NCBI RefSeq assembly: GCF_014639155.1
Contig: NZ_BMFT01000001.1
Coordinates: 1,054,001 to 1,118,000, forward strand
Source of the DNA: Paenibacillus segetis
GTDB taxonomy: Bacteria; Bacillota; Bacilli; Paenibacillales; Paenibacillaceae
Length of the DNA stretch: 64,000 nt
Direction: 5' to 3'
The position numbers were made by a program, and so were the translations under genes. The notes beneath the pieces were generated by a model that did not search any database, was not told the origin of the DNA, and saw only the letters and a list, made by a program, of their open reading frames with translations. This document shows positions 45,012 through 55,100 of this stretch, one piece after another; within the stretch, counting starts at the first letter, position 1, and the number at the start of each line of letters is the position of its first letter.

Positions 45012-46043
45012 ATGAAAGTATGGATGTGGCCGAAATCAAGTCAATTGAACTTTTATAATGATTTGCTATCCGATTCGCTAAGTGATGCAGGTATGGATAT
45101 TGTGGATTTAAGACACGGCAAGCTAATGCTTAAGATCGGTGGAGTAAAATCGGGAGACATCGTCCACATACATTGGATGCATCATGCTTATCAAAATGAC
45201 AATCTGCTATTGTTTATCGTGAAATCGTTCTTCTTCATTTGTAGTATGCTGTACTTAAAATTGAGACGTGTTCAGTTGATCTGGACGATTCATAATTTGT
45301 ATCCACATCATATGAAGTTCCTAAGGATGGAACGGTTCATGCGGTCGCTCATTTGCCGCTTCTGCAGCAAATTGATTGTAGCCTCTGAGTCTATAAAGTC
45401 AAAGGTCATGAGCGAATTTGGTGTTCCAGCAAGTAAAGTGTTCGTGGTGAAGCATGGCCATTATTTAGGCGTATATAAGCCAAAGGGCATAAATTTCAGA
45501 GAAGGATATAACATCAGTGAAGATGCTGATGTTTATTTATTTTTGGGTGCCATCAAAGCATATAAAGGCATTGAAGATTTAATTGAAGCATTTAATGCAA
45601 TGAAGACTAGACAAACGTACCTGATTATTGCGGGGAAAGCGGATCAAGAAATGCTTGAATATCTGGAGAACGTTAAAGATACGCAGAATATAAGGATGGA
45701 GCTACGCTTCATTCCGAATGAAGAAGTTGCTGATCTAATCCGGGCAGTGGATGTCATGGTGATGCCTTACAAAGAAATTACGACTTCTGGTACAGCTATA
45801 CTTGGACTGACTTTTAAGAAGCTGATCGTTATGCCAGACAATGATTTCATTCATGAATATTTCAAGGAAGATATGGTCGTTAGCTACGATCCCTTGGATA
45901 GAAACGGATTGCAAAATGCAATGAAAGCAGCTTTAAACGTAGAGAGAGAAGATAATAAACCAAAATATGAAGAAGTGCTTAGAGAATTAGAATGGAGTGC
46001 AATTGCACAGAAGATTAGAAACGTCTATCAAGGATGGGGATGA
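45012..46043 (+). CDS. Glycosyltransferase, family 4-like
   Basis: 343 residues of GT-B shape. N-terminal WMWPKSSQLNFYNDLLSD with HIHWMHH and LIWTIHNLYPHH; C-terminal FLGAIKAYKGIEDLIEAF, MVMPYKEITTSGTAILGL. The E-x7-E position is replaced by a weaker motif (KEITTSGTAIL), the pattern of glucuronosyl or other atypical GT4 enzymes. RBS GGGAGAG. Adds one sugar of the repeat unit; which one is unknown. Confidence 0.85.
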   Translation: MKVWMWPKSSQLNFYNDLLSDSLSDAGMDIVDLRHGKLMLKIGGVKSGDIVHIHWMHHAYQNDNLLLFIVKSFFFICSMLYLKLRRVQLIWTIHNLYPHHMKFLRMERFMRSLICRFCSKLIVASESIKSKVMSEFGVPASKVFVVKHGHYLGVYKPKGINFREGYNISEDADVYLFLGAIKAYKGIEDLIEAFNAMKTRQTYLIIAGKADQEMLEYLENVKDTQNIRMELRFIPNEEVADLIRAVDVMVMPYKEITTSGTAILGLTFKKLIVMPDNDFIHEYFKEDMVVSYDPLDRNGLQNAMKAALNVEREDNKPKYEEVLRELEWSAIAQKIRNVYQGWG

Positions 46044-46952
46044 ATGATGGATATAGCGGTAACAGTAGCCATATGTACCCATAATCGAGCAAAGGATACT
46101 GGCGAAGCCATTGAGAGCGTACTGCACCAAAGTTATGCAAATGAAGCAATCGAAATCGTTGTTATCGACAATCGCTCAACGGATCAAACCACGGAGGTAG
46201 TGAACGGATTAAGACGACGCTTCGGATCAAGGATACGCTATGTATATGAGAATAGACTTGGATTATCGGTTGCCAGAAATCGGGCGATTCAAGAGGCGAA
46301 AGGCAAATATATTTTATTTCTAGATGATGATGCTTTGGCCTCGCAAGATTGGGTATATGAAATCGTGGACGTGTTTGAAAGTGATCCAGAGATCGGCTGT
46401 GTCGGTGGAAAGATCGATCCGATCTGGGAAGCCCAGGAACCGGATTGGATTCCAGAAGAACATCGCTCTGTGTTCACCATTCTTAATTATTCAAATGAAG
46501 TGCAGGAAATGCCGGCGCCATTCATTCCATATGGGGCTAATGTTGCCTTCAGGCGGGATGTATTTAATGAGATCAAGCCTTTTCGTGAAGATTTGGGACG
46601 AGTCGGTAGTAATCTACTATCGAGCGAGGAAAGCGAACTGATTGCGAGACTGCGAGTTAGTTATAAGGTATACTACACTCCGTTCGCACAGGTAGGGCAC
46701 AAAATCGCAAAGGAGCGTACGACGAAGTCTTGGTTCCTGAAAAGGATGTTTTGGCAGGGAGTAAGCGATGCAGTGAAACGTCAGGATACTAGCTTCATAG
46801 CGATCACGAAGCATACGATTCGCATGATGCAAGCCATAATGTCTGCTCTATTGTCGATCTTTCATTTTAAAACATTTATCCGCCAGATCATTAAAATTTG
46901 TTACCGTAATGGTTCACTTTTTGGCATCCTACGCTATAACAGTAGGGGGTGA
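46044..46952 (+). CDS. Glycosyltransferase, family 2 (GT-A)
   Basis: 302 residues. The GT-A fold is shown by VAICTHNRAKDTGEAIESVL, VIDNRSTDQT, and the metal-binding DDD of ILFLDDDALASQDW; a C-terminal amphipathic helix follows (about 250-290). An inverting transferase that extends the repeat unit. Starts 1 base after the previous stop. Confidence 0.92.
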   Translation: MMDIAVTVAICTHNRAKDTGEAIESVLHQSYANEAIEIVVIDNRSTDQTTEVVNGLRRRFGSRIRYVYENRLGLSVARNRAIQEAKGKYILFLDDDALASQDWVYEIVDVFESDPEIGCVGGKIDPIWEAQEPDWIPEEHRSVFTILNYSNEVQEMPAPFIPYGANVAFRRDVFNEIKPFREDLGRVGSNLLSSEESELIARLRVSYKVYYTPFAQVGHKIAKERTTKSWFLKRMFWQGVSDAVKRQDTSFIAITKHTIRMMQAIMSALLSIFHFKTFIRQIIKICYRNGSLFGILRYNSRG

Positions 46953-46961
46953 GGTAACCAT

Positions 46962-48314
46962 ATGACACAGCTCACCTTTCAAAAAGTGTGGAGTGGTAAC
47001 GGTTTGTTTCAAACGATACTTCGCACGAGTGCGACTAATTTCATGGTTATGGTTGTTAGCACATTGACCTCAATCGTGACGGCCCGTATGTTTGGTGTCG
47101 TTGGTAAAGGGGAGTTCTCTGCAATTCTATTCTGGCCAACTTTACTGGCTGGTCTTGTAGGGTTTGGTCTACCTACCTCACTTATTTATAACCTCAAACA
47201 AAATAGAGGTAATGAAGCAGATTTCGTAAGAGCAGGTTTCTTGTTTCAACTACCAGTTAGCTTAATCGTTGGCGTTATCGCTTGGATTTGGCTACCGATT
47301 TGGTTAGGAAATTATCCTGAAGCCATTATTCAAACGGCAAGATGGTATACGGTGTTGATGTTACCCATTTTGCTTGCAGTCAACTTAATCTCAGCACTGG
47401 CACAGAGCACGGGCAAATTTAACGTATATAACGGTGTACGTTTATACTTCCCTTTGATTAATCTTTTGGGATTAATGGCGCTTTGGGCAGTCGGTAACTT
47501 GAGTATTCATCATGCTGCACTGGCCTTTCTTCTGACGAGTGTTTTTGTTATTTCTTGGGCACTGTGTAGTATGCGAGAGTCATTGCAAATCAATTGGTTC
47601 AGGGGCTCTGGCAATCGAGTGGCGGCAAAGGCGCTGTTCGGATACGGTAGCAAAGTTTTTGGAGTTGAACTACTTGGAACGTTGTACACCCAGTTCGACA
47701 AACTCATCATTTTGTCTATGCTAACCGCTCGAGACTTGGGTCTCTATACTGTTGTTTACGCACTATCTCGTGTGTTTAATGTTGTGCAAACAGCGATTAC
47801 GAACGTTATTTTTCCCAAGGTAACTGGTATGGACAAGGATACGATTATGGCTACGGTTGGGCGGGCGTTCAGACTATCCATGCTCTTGATGATGATTATT
47901 GTTGTTCCGTGTATGTTCATCGGCCGCTATCTGATGGGGATACTGTTCGGCGCACCTTTTTTAGAAGCGAGTGGAGCCTTTTATCTCTTGTCTATAGAAT
48001 GTATTCTTGGTGGAGGTTCTTGGATATTAGCCTCCTCTTTTAATGCGATGGGAAGACCTGGTCTAGTCCTCGTTCGACAGCTTATTGGGCTGGCGGTAAC
48101 GATTGGGCTATTTTTTGTGTTTACGCCATTATATGGACTAAACGGGATCGCATTTGCTCTATTCATTGGGGCGATCATCCGATTGCTGGTGACGATGGCA
48201 TCCATGAGGATATCCTTTCAGATGAAGATGAGCAGCATCCTATTTAATAGGGATGATTTTCACTTTTTAATTGAGCGCATCAAAGTTATAAGAAATCGTA
48301 GAGGAGCGCGCTGA
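46962..48314 (+). CDS. Wzx-type polysaccharide flippase
   Basis: 450 residues, about twelve to fourteen membrane segments, MOP/MATE-like. The first segment (FMVMVVSTLTSIVTARMFGVVGKGEF, in short pieces) is the family start, with FDKLIILSMLTARDLGLYTVVYA in the middle. It should flip the lipid-linked repeat unit to the outer face, where Wzy polymerises it under the Wzc-like system. Only one flippase gene is present. Confidence 0.92.
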   Translation: MTQLTFQKVWSGNGLFQTILRTSATNFMVMVVSTLTSIVTARMFGVVGKGEFSAILFWPTLLAGLVGFGLPTSLIYNLKQNRGNEADFVRAGFLFQLPVSLIVGVIAWIWLPIWLGNYPEAIIQTARWYTVLMLPILLAVNLISALAQSTGKFNVYNGVRLYFPLINLLGLMALWAVGNLSIHHAALAFLLTSVFVISWALCSMRESLQINWFRGSGNRVAAKALFGYGSKVFGVELLGTLYTQFDKLIILSMLTARDLGLYTVVYALSRVFNVVQTAITNVIFPKVTGMDKDTIMATVGRAFRLSMLLMMIIVVPCMFIGRYLMGILFGAPFLEASGAFYLLSIECILGGGSWILASSFNAMGRPGLVLVRQLIGLAVTIGLFFVFTPLYGLNGIAFALFIGAIIRLLVTMASMRISFQMKMSSILFNRDDFHFLIERIKVIRNRRGAR

Positions 48315-48315
48315 T

Positions 48316-49272
48316 ATGCACATGGATTTGAACATTCATCCAATGGATGTCCTGAAGAATCAACTTCGTAACATTTTGAAAGTGATCTCACCTGGATCAA
48401 GTATTTACTATATTGACTACCCTGTTCATAGTAACGGTGGTGACCTGTTGATTATGAAAGGTACGGAAGCATTCTTCAAGGATTATGATATCAGGGTTAA
48501 AGCACGGTATAGCGTGCTGGATTTTCCCAACAAGCTAGCTATTCCGAGCGATCACATCATTGTCCTTCATGGTGGTGGTAATTTCGGAGATCTTTATCCT
48601 GCCCACCAGAAGCTACGCGAGAAGATCATTGAGGACTATCCTGATCACCGGATTGTCATTCTGCCACAGACAATCTTTTATAAAGAAGAATCAGAATTTG
48701 ATCGAACGGCCCAGATATTCAATCGGCACAACGATCTCCATCTTTATGTTCGGGACACCTTGTCCCACGATATGGCATCGAATAAATTTCATGAGATTCA
48801 TGTGTATTTATCACCTGACATGGCTCATCAGTTATGGCCGATTATGCCGAAGAGTAGTCCGGGTAAGGATTTACTATATTTTTTTCGCACGGACATCGAG
48901 AAGACAAGAGAACAAGAGCAGCTTGAGTCGTCAGGTCGTGGTGACTATTTGGATTGGACCTCTTTGTACAATCGAGTCGAGAAAAAGTCGATCAACATGA
49001 TCGTAGGGTTGATGAGAAAAGGGAGTGGGCCGCTGCCGTTGCAAGCGATATGGGGAAAATATACGGATTACCTTGTAGGCAAAGCCGTTAAACGTTTTAG
49101 CGGCTACCACAGCGTGCAGACCTCTAGGTTACACGGACATATTTTATCTTGCCTGATGGACAAGCCAAACACCTTGCTTGATAATTCATACGGCAAGAAT
49201 TCCAACTATTATAATACTTGGACAAGTGGAATCAAATCCGCTCAGTTAGTTGTGGGGAACTCACAAAACTAA
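48316..49272 (+). CDS. Polysaccharide pyruvyl transferase family protein
   Basis: 318 residues. Family blocks are SNGGDLLIMKGTEAFF, HGGGNFGDLYPAHQKLRE, RIVILPQTIFYKE, TSRLHGHILSCLM and KPNTLLDNSYGKN. Members (EpsO, WcaK, CsaB) transfer a pyruvate ketal from phosphoenolpyruvate onto a sugar. This predicts an anionic pyruvylated EPS. Starts 1 base after the flippase stop. The 3' end runs into tandem repeats (49325-49406). Confidence 0.92.
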   Translation: MHMDLNIHPMDVLKNQLRNILKVISPGSSIYYIDYPVHSNGGDLLIMKGTEAFFKDYDIRVKARYSVLDFPNKLAIPSDHIIVLHGGGNFGDLYPAHQKLREKIIEDYPDHRIVILPQTIFYKEESEFDRTAQIFNRHNDLHLYVRDTLSHDMASNKFHEIHVYLSPDMAHQLWPIMPKSSPGKDLLYFFRTDIEKTREQEQLESSGRGDYLDWTSLYNRVEKKSINMIVGLMRKGSGPLPLQAIWGKYTDYLVGKAVKRFSGYHSVQTSRLHGHILSCLMDKPNTLLDNSYGKNSNYYNTWTSGIKSAQLVVGNSQN

Positions 49273-49324
49273 GTCTAAGCGCTTGCTGAAACAATGAAGT
49301 ATGGGGATCGTAGCGATCATCTAC

Positions 49325-49406
49325 ACTAAGCCTATGCTTTCGAAGTAAGTTTTGTTTCACAAAACTAAGCTTATGCTTTCGAAGTAAGTTTTGTTTCACA
49401 AAACTT
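49325..49406 (+). repeat. 39-bp tandem repeat with hairpins, upstream of manC
   Basis: Two copies, 49325-49363 and 49364-49402, differing by one base, plus a partial third. The unit contains AAGTTTTG-TTTCA-CAAAACTT, an 8-bp hairpin, the last of which ends 3 bases before the AAAAGGAG RBS of the next gene. The end of the pyruvyl transferase gene carries a similar ACAAAACTAAG. Confidence 0.8.
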
Positions 49407-49423
49407 CTAAAAGGAGAGATATC

Positions 49424-50818
49424 ATGAAAATTGTGCTGTTGTCGGGTGGTTCGGGTAAACGTCTGTGGCCGCTCTCGAATGAATCGCGCTCCAAACAGTT
49501 TTTGAAGGTGCTTGAGAATGACGTGGGTGAACGGGAATCGATGGTGCAGAGGGTATGGAGGCAAATTGCGAATGCAGGCCTTAGCGAACATGCTTACATT
49601 GGGACAAGTAAAGCTCAGGTAGAAATGATTCATAGCCAGCTGGGACACGAGATAGAGATCATCGTCGAGCCAGAGCGAAGGGATACCTTCCCGGCTATCG
49701 CACTGGCTGCAACTTATTTATATTCGCTGCAAAACGTGAGTTTGAATGAGACCATCGTGGTCATGCCTGTTGATCCCTACGTCGACGAGGCATTTTTTCA
49801 CAAAACAAAAGAGCTGGATGAGGTACTTAACGAATCGGGCGCCGATTTGGCGCTCATGGGAGTTAAACCAACTTATCCTTCTGAGAAGTATGGATATATC
49901 GTACCCAACCACGGTACACAAGGTAACGAGCCTTTTGTAACCGTGCATAGTTTTAAAGAGAAACCCCGCGAGGAAGAAGCGGTAGCCATGATTGAACAGG
50001 CTGCGCTTTGGAACTGCGGTGTTTTTGCTTTTAAGCTGAATTTTTTGATTGATATTCTGATTGCAAATGACTTTCCTATACAGTTCGATGAGATGTCGAG
50101 ACAATATGGCAAAATGCCAAAGAACAGCTTTGATTATGAGGTTGTGGAGAAGGCAAGTCGTATTGTTGCGCTTCCCTTTGAAGGTGATTGGAAGGATCTC
50201 GGTACATGGAATACGTTGACTGAGCAAATCGAAACCTCGCTCATTGGCAATGGAATTATGAGTGGTGATTGTCACAACACACATGTAATTAATGAACTTG
50301 ATATCCCGATTACATTGCTTAATTTGCCTAATGTAGTTGTAGCGGCAAGTCCCGATGGCATCTTAGTATCGGACAAGGCATCAAGCCCCATGATCAAAGA
50401 GGTTATGAAACATTCAGATCAGCGCCCGATGTACGAGGAGCGACGGTGGGGACGGTACCGGGTGCTCGATTATTTGAAATATCCAGATGGAAAAGAAGTT
50501 CTAACCAAGCGAATCTGTGTTGCACAGGGTCAGAACTTAAGTTACCAATATCATCTGTTGAGGGATGAAGTATGGACTGTCGTTGCGGGTAACGGAGAGA
50601 TGGTGTTAGACGGCAGACATTTTCCAGTGAAATCAGGAGATGTCTTAGTCATATCAAGAGATAGTAGGCATAGCTTACGGGCCATGACAGAAATGGACAT
50701 TATCGAAGTACAGACCGGAAGTGAGCTTATAGAAGAGGATATCGTAAGGCTTGCTTTTGATTGGAACGAGATTATGCAGCTTAAAGAACCGATTTCAATA
50801 AGGAGTGATCGAGAGTGA
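49424..50818 (+). CDS. manC: Mannose-1-phosphate guanylyltransferase (with cupin domain)
   Basis: About 464 residues. ATG at 49424 is preferred with AAAAGGAG upstream; the longer reading begins in the tandem repeat. The nucleotidyltransferase domain has VLLSGGSGKRLWPLSN, followed by EKPREEEAV and FEGDWKDLGTW, and a C-terminal cupin (about 350-450) with WGRYRVLDY, DEVWTVVAGNGEMVLD and VISRDSRHSL, the usual bifunctional ManC/mannose-6-phosphate isomerase layout. It makes GDP-mannose, so the EPS probably contains mannose, possibly fucose or rhamnose derivatives. Confidence 0.95.
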   Translation: MKIVLLSGGSGKRLWPLSNESRSKQFLKVLENDVGERESMVQRVWRQIANAGLSEHAYIGTSKAQVEMIHSQLGHEIEIIVEPERRDTFPAIALAATYLYSLQNVSLNETIVVMPVDPYVDEAFFHKTKELDEVLNESGADLALMGVKPTYPSEKYGYIVPNHGTQGNEPFVTVHSFKEKPREEEAVAMIEQAALWNCGVFAFKLNFLIDILIANDFPIQFDEMSRQYGKMPKNSFDYEVVEKASRIVALPFEGDWKDLGTWNTLTEQIETSLIGNGIMSGDCHNTHVINELDIPITLLNLPNVVVAASPDGILVSDKASSPMIKEVMKHSDQRPMYEERRWGRYRVLDYLKYPDGKEVLTKRICVAQGQNLSYQYHLLRDEVWTVVAGNGEMVLDGRHFPVKSGDVLVISRDSRHSLRAMTEMDIIEVQTGSELIEEDIVRLAFDWNEIMQLKEPISIRSDRE

Positions 50819-52149
50819 ACATTGCGGTGATCGGAACGGGATATGTTGGGCTCGTATCAGGTGTTTGTTATGCGCAGTTAGGTAATCATGTGATCTGTGT
50901 AGATAAGGACCCTCACAAAATTGATATGTTAAATGAGGGTGGCATTCCTATTTATGAGCCAGGACTGAAAGAATTGGCTGCAGCCAACCGCGAGGAAGGT
51001 AGACTTGCATTTACTTCTGATTTACCTAGTGCTGTCATCCATTCAGACATTATCATACTTGCTGTAGGGACCCCTCCACTACCCAATGGTGAGGCAAATC
51101 TGGACTATATCAATGAAGCGGCAATTGAAGTCGCAAAGGCGATGAATGGCTATAAGATCATTACCGTGAAAAGCACGGTGCCCGTGGGGACGAATGAGCG
51201 GTTAGCCCAATTAATACGGTCGCACACAAATATGAGGTTTGATAGCATTTCATTGCCTGAATTTTTGCGAGAAGGTTCAGCAATTCAGGATACGCTCCAA
51301 CCTGACCGAATTATTATCGGAACGGAATGCCAAAGGGCAACAGACATCATGGTTCAGCTACATAAGCCGCTGACAGAGCAGATCGTCGTAACGGATATTC
51401 GGAGTGCCGAAATGATTAAATACGCATCCAATGCATTTCTAGCAACGAAGATTTCGTTCATTAATGAGATTGCTAACATTTGTGAAAAGGTTGGAGCAGA
51501 TGTTACTCAGGTGGCAGATGGAATGGGCTATGACAAACGAATCGGTCCATCATTTTTGAAGGCGGGAATTGGCTATGGTGGATCTTGTTTTCCCAAGGAT
51601 ACAAGTGCACTTATACAAATTGCCGGAAATGTGGATTACGAATTCAAGCTACTTCGCTCGGTTGTGGAAGTAAATCAGGATCAACGATTCAATGTAATAC
51701 GGAAGCTCAAGAGTATTTTTGATGGCGAACTGCGAGGAAAGGTTATTGCGATATGGGGATTGGCATTCAAACCGAATACCGATGACGTTCGCGATTCACC
51801 AGCCTTGGAAATCATTCAATATTTGGTTGATCACGGAGTCATAGTAAAGGCCTATGATCCTGTTGCAATGCATAGTTTTCAATCTCTATTCGGAAAGGGG
51901 GATGTGATTTGGTGTAATGATGCACTGGAGACGGCTCAAGATGCCGATGCCCTCTGTTTACTGACAGAATGGGAAGAGTTTGCATCTGTTGATCTTTTGG
52001 AGCTGCAAGAAGTGTTGAATCAACCTATTTTAATCGATGGGCGAAATGTGTTTGATGAAGAGGATGTCATAGGAACTGATTTTATTTATTATTCAGTCGG
52101 TCGCCCTAACTTAAATCAAGGCGTGAGGGAAAAAGTACCTGTGCTGTAA
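50815..52149 (+). CDS. ugd: UDP-glucose 6-dehydrogenase
   Basis: 444 residues, GTG start with a 4-base overlap to manC. N-terminal Rossmann NIAVIGTGYVGLVSGVCYAQLG (first 22 residues, given in part), catalytic Cys in GYGGSCFPKD, and C-terminal NAD domain with IWGLAFKPNTDDVRDSPAL. It oxidises UDP-glucose from GalU to UDP-glucuronate, the acidic sugar of the EPS, and is a known BY-kinase target in relatives. Last biosynthetic gene of the cluster. Confidence 0.96.
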   Translation: MNIAVIGTGYVGLVSGVCYAQLGNHVICVDKDPHKIDMLNEGGIPIYEPGLKELAAANREEGRLAFTSDLPSAVIHSDIIILAVGTPPLPNGEANLDYINEAAIEVAKAMNGYKIITVKSTVPVGTNERLAQLIRSHTNMRFDSISLPEFLREGSAIQDTLQPDRIIIGTECQRATDIMVQLHKPLTEQIVVTDIRSAEMIKYASNAFLATKISFINEIANICEKVGADVTQVADGMGYDKRIGPSFLKAGIGYGGSCFPKDTSALIQIAGNVDYEFKLLRSVVEVNQDQRFNVIRKLKSIFDGELRGKVIAIWGLAFKPNTDDVRDSPALEIIQYLVDHGVIVKAYDPVAMHSFQSLFGKGDVIWCNDALETAQDADALCLLTEWEEFASVDLLELQEVLNQPILIDGRNVFDEEDVIGTDFIYYSVGRPNLNQGVREKVPVL

Positions 52150-52195
52150 GTAGCAGTTCAAAAAGTAATTCAAAAAATATGTCCGAGGTGACGAG

Positions 52196-55100
52196 ATGAA
52201 GTCCAATTCAAAAAAGATCATGGTATCAACGCTTGCATTTTCCATGCTTACTGCATCACTTGGAACCCTACCAATAGGTCCACAAGGCTTATTGTCGAAG
52301 CTAAATGTAGCACAAACCGTAAACGCCGCCGAGTTAGATAAGGCTCGCGAGCCTTTTTTTGAACGACTAAACGAATTATACGCTGCTCTTGCTAGTGATC
52401 CTGCGGGTTTACAAGACGTATTTAATTTACGAGATGAAATTGCTGGATACCGATTGGCTCCTGTTGATGATGAAGTGATTTCTCCGATATGGGCTAAAGT
52501 TAGAAGCCATCTCCCAGAATCAGTCGATCCCATAGAGCTGAGGGATAACATCGTGTTCATCATCAGGACTGCAAGTTCACTTGGGTCCGTCTCTGATTTG
52601 GAACAATTGCGAAATGACCCTGAATTTATCAGGGTGTTGAAGGCAGTTGCTTCTGCTAGTGGGCATGAAGATATTGGCGTAGACGATTTTCTCGTGTTTC
52701 TGTTGGGCGACGGGGAAAGTCGTAAAGGATTGGAAGGAACGGTCAGCAGTTTACTAGAGAATATGCAGCTCATCCAATTAATTGGTCTAATTGGCAATAG
52801 CCAAGCGACTACGGAGGTGTTGTTACAAGCCTCGGATCAGGTACTCGGTAATACTGAAGCCTATAAATTCAGCCTGATATTGAATGATCTAGGTATTTCC
52901 TCTTCAGATGTCAGATTGCTGGTGACTCATTTTAAAGGTCAACTTAAGACGAGTGATCGTGCTATCAATGCATTAACGATGGCCTATGTTCGCGCATCTG
53001 TAGAAGAGTCAGTACAAATTAGCGAAGATGGACGTCAACATACTTATAGTCTAAAGGCACTTGGGATCGATATTCCATCCATGGTATTGAAATGGAGTAA
53101 AGTGTCTGGTGACGATAGCGTCAAAGTGGCTCCAAGTGGGGTTATAACAATTCCCGAAGACGTTGAAAGTGGAACGGCTGTTGTTCGAGCACAGATAGTC
53201 AATCCATTGAGTGGTAAGGGAGTCGTCATTTTTGAGAAAGAAGTGACATTGCGAGATGCTGTTCCTGGGGAAGAAACCGTATTCCCGGTAGAACAATTCC
53301 TGGAGCGGATGAACAAACTGCATGCGGCACTTGCAGCAGGTGATCCAACTGATATCCAGGATGTTCGGAATTTGCGAGATGAAATAGCTGGGCTAGATAT
53401 TACTTTGGATCAGGCGTTAATCGATCCGCTTTGGAATAAAATCGAATCGAAGCTACCTGCTAATGCAGATCGGGATGCATTAAAAACAAGTTTGTTCGAA
53501 ATATTAACGGCCGTTGGTTCTATCCATTACGATTCAAACGCATCGGAGCTTGAAGGCATTCGGACAAACCCTAAATACAGGGCAACATTAAATGCAATCG
53601 GGGCAGCTGGCGGTGACGCTAAGCTAGTTATTGATGATTTCCTACTATTTATGTTCGGTGATAGCGATACGCACAAAGGAATTGAAGGAACTGTCCGGGA
53701 TCTGCTTGCAAGCATGACGCCAGCGGAATTAGCAGGATTGCTTGGAAATAATCAAGCTATGAACGCTGTTATTTTACAAGCTTCTAATCTAATGTTAAGT
53801 GATACTGAAAGCTATAAGATTAGCGCAATCCTAGGTAAGCTTGATATTACGTCATTGGAACTAGGTTCAACCGTATTCAATTACAATGCTAGGTTACAAA
53901 ATGCAGAGCCAGCTACTCGTGCGATGACTGTGGCTTATATGCGTTCGGAAACGAAGGAGCTCGTGAACGAAAGTGAGGATGGTCGTCAGCATATCTATAG
54001 CTTGAAAGTACTAGGGATAGATATTCCTGCTATGGCGCTCGAGTGGTCAAAAGTATCCGGAAGTGATGCCGTAAGCGTATCACCTAACGGTATAGTTACA
54101 ATTCCTAAAGGTGTTGCCAACGCATCGGCAGTTATACAAGCGAAGCTCTTGAATCCTTATAGCGGAGCAGGAAAAGTGATATTTGAGAGTGAGGTTACCT
54201 TAACGGCTTCAGCTGAAGAGGGTAATACCTTCCCTGTGGAGTTATTCCTAGAGGGAATGAATAAGCTACGTACTGCACTTCATGAAGGTGGTTCTTCAGA
54301 TGTTAAAGATGTTCGTAAGTTATACGATGAGATTATCGGACTAAATTCCTCGAAGGATCAGGCATTGATTGATCCAATCTGGAAACCGATTGCGGCAAAA
54401 CTTCCAGCTTCCGTTGACAAGACTAAGTTGAAGAAGGGCTTGTTTGATATTATCAAAGCAGTTGGGTCTGTGCCTTACGATGTGGAGGTTAATCAACTAG
54501 AAGCCATTCTATCTAATCCTGAATTCCAAACGACACTGGACATTCTATCGGAAACGGGTGGAGTTAATAATCTGAAGATAGATGATTTCTTGATCTTGCT
54601 CTTTGGTGATGGTGCTAACAATAAGGGAGCTCAAGGATCGATGCGTGATACGCTAGAGAATATGAGCTCCAAAGAGTTGGCTAGGTTATTAAGTAGTAAG
54701 AGTAGTTTAGATTCAATAAAGGCAAACGCTTTGACGACAGTTTTAAAGGATAAGGAGAATTATGCTCTAAGTGAGGTGCTTAACAATTTAGGAGTTAAAC
54801 CGGTTGATGTCACCTCAACAGTACAGAAATTTAAAAACAAGCTTAAATATGACGAGAAGGCTGCTACAGCGATGAGTGGTGCATTTTTCCGATCCGAGAC
54901 AGATTCCACGGTTAAGATTACGGATAATGGTCGTCAGCATCAATATACATTAACGGTTCTAGGAGTAGAGATTTCATCTTCTAACGTGAAATGGAAGAAA
55001 ACCTCAGGTAGCAAAGATGTTAAGGTAGATTCGAACGGTAAAGTGACCATTTCGAAAAAGATTCAACAGGGTACAGCTGTTATGCAAGCTTCGCTGACTA

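Noticed and set aside
49325..49406. 39-bp repeats considered as a CRISPR array
   Set aside because: Repeats are directly abutting with no spacers, and no cas gene is present.
49718..50284. 188-codon frame on the minus strand within manC
   Set aside because: Lies entirely antisense to a clear manC gene; an artefact of its codon bias.
52111..52797. 228-codon minus-strand frame within the repeat exoprotein gene
   Set aside because: Antisense to the exoprotein, no RBS, and similar antisense frames recur at 53044-53323 and 53527-53715, as expected if they only reflect the codon bias of the three repeats.
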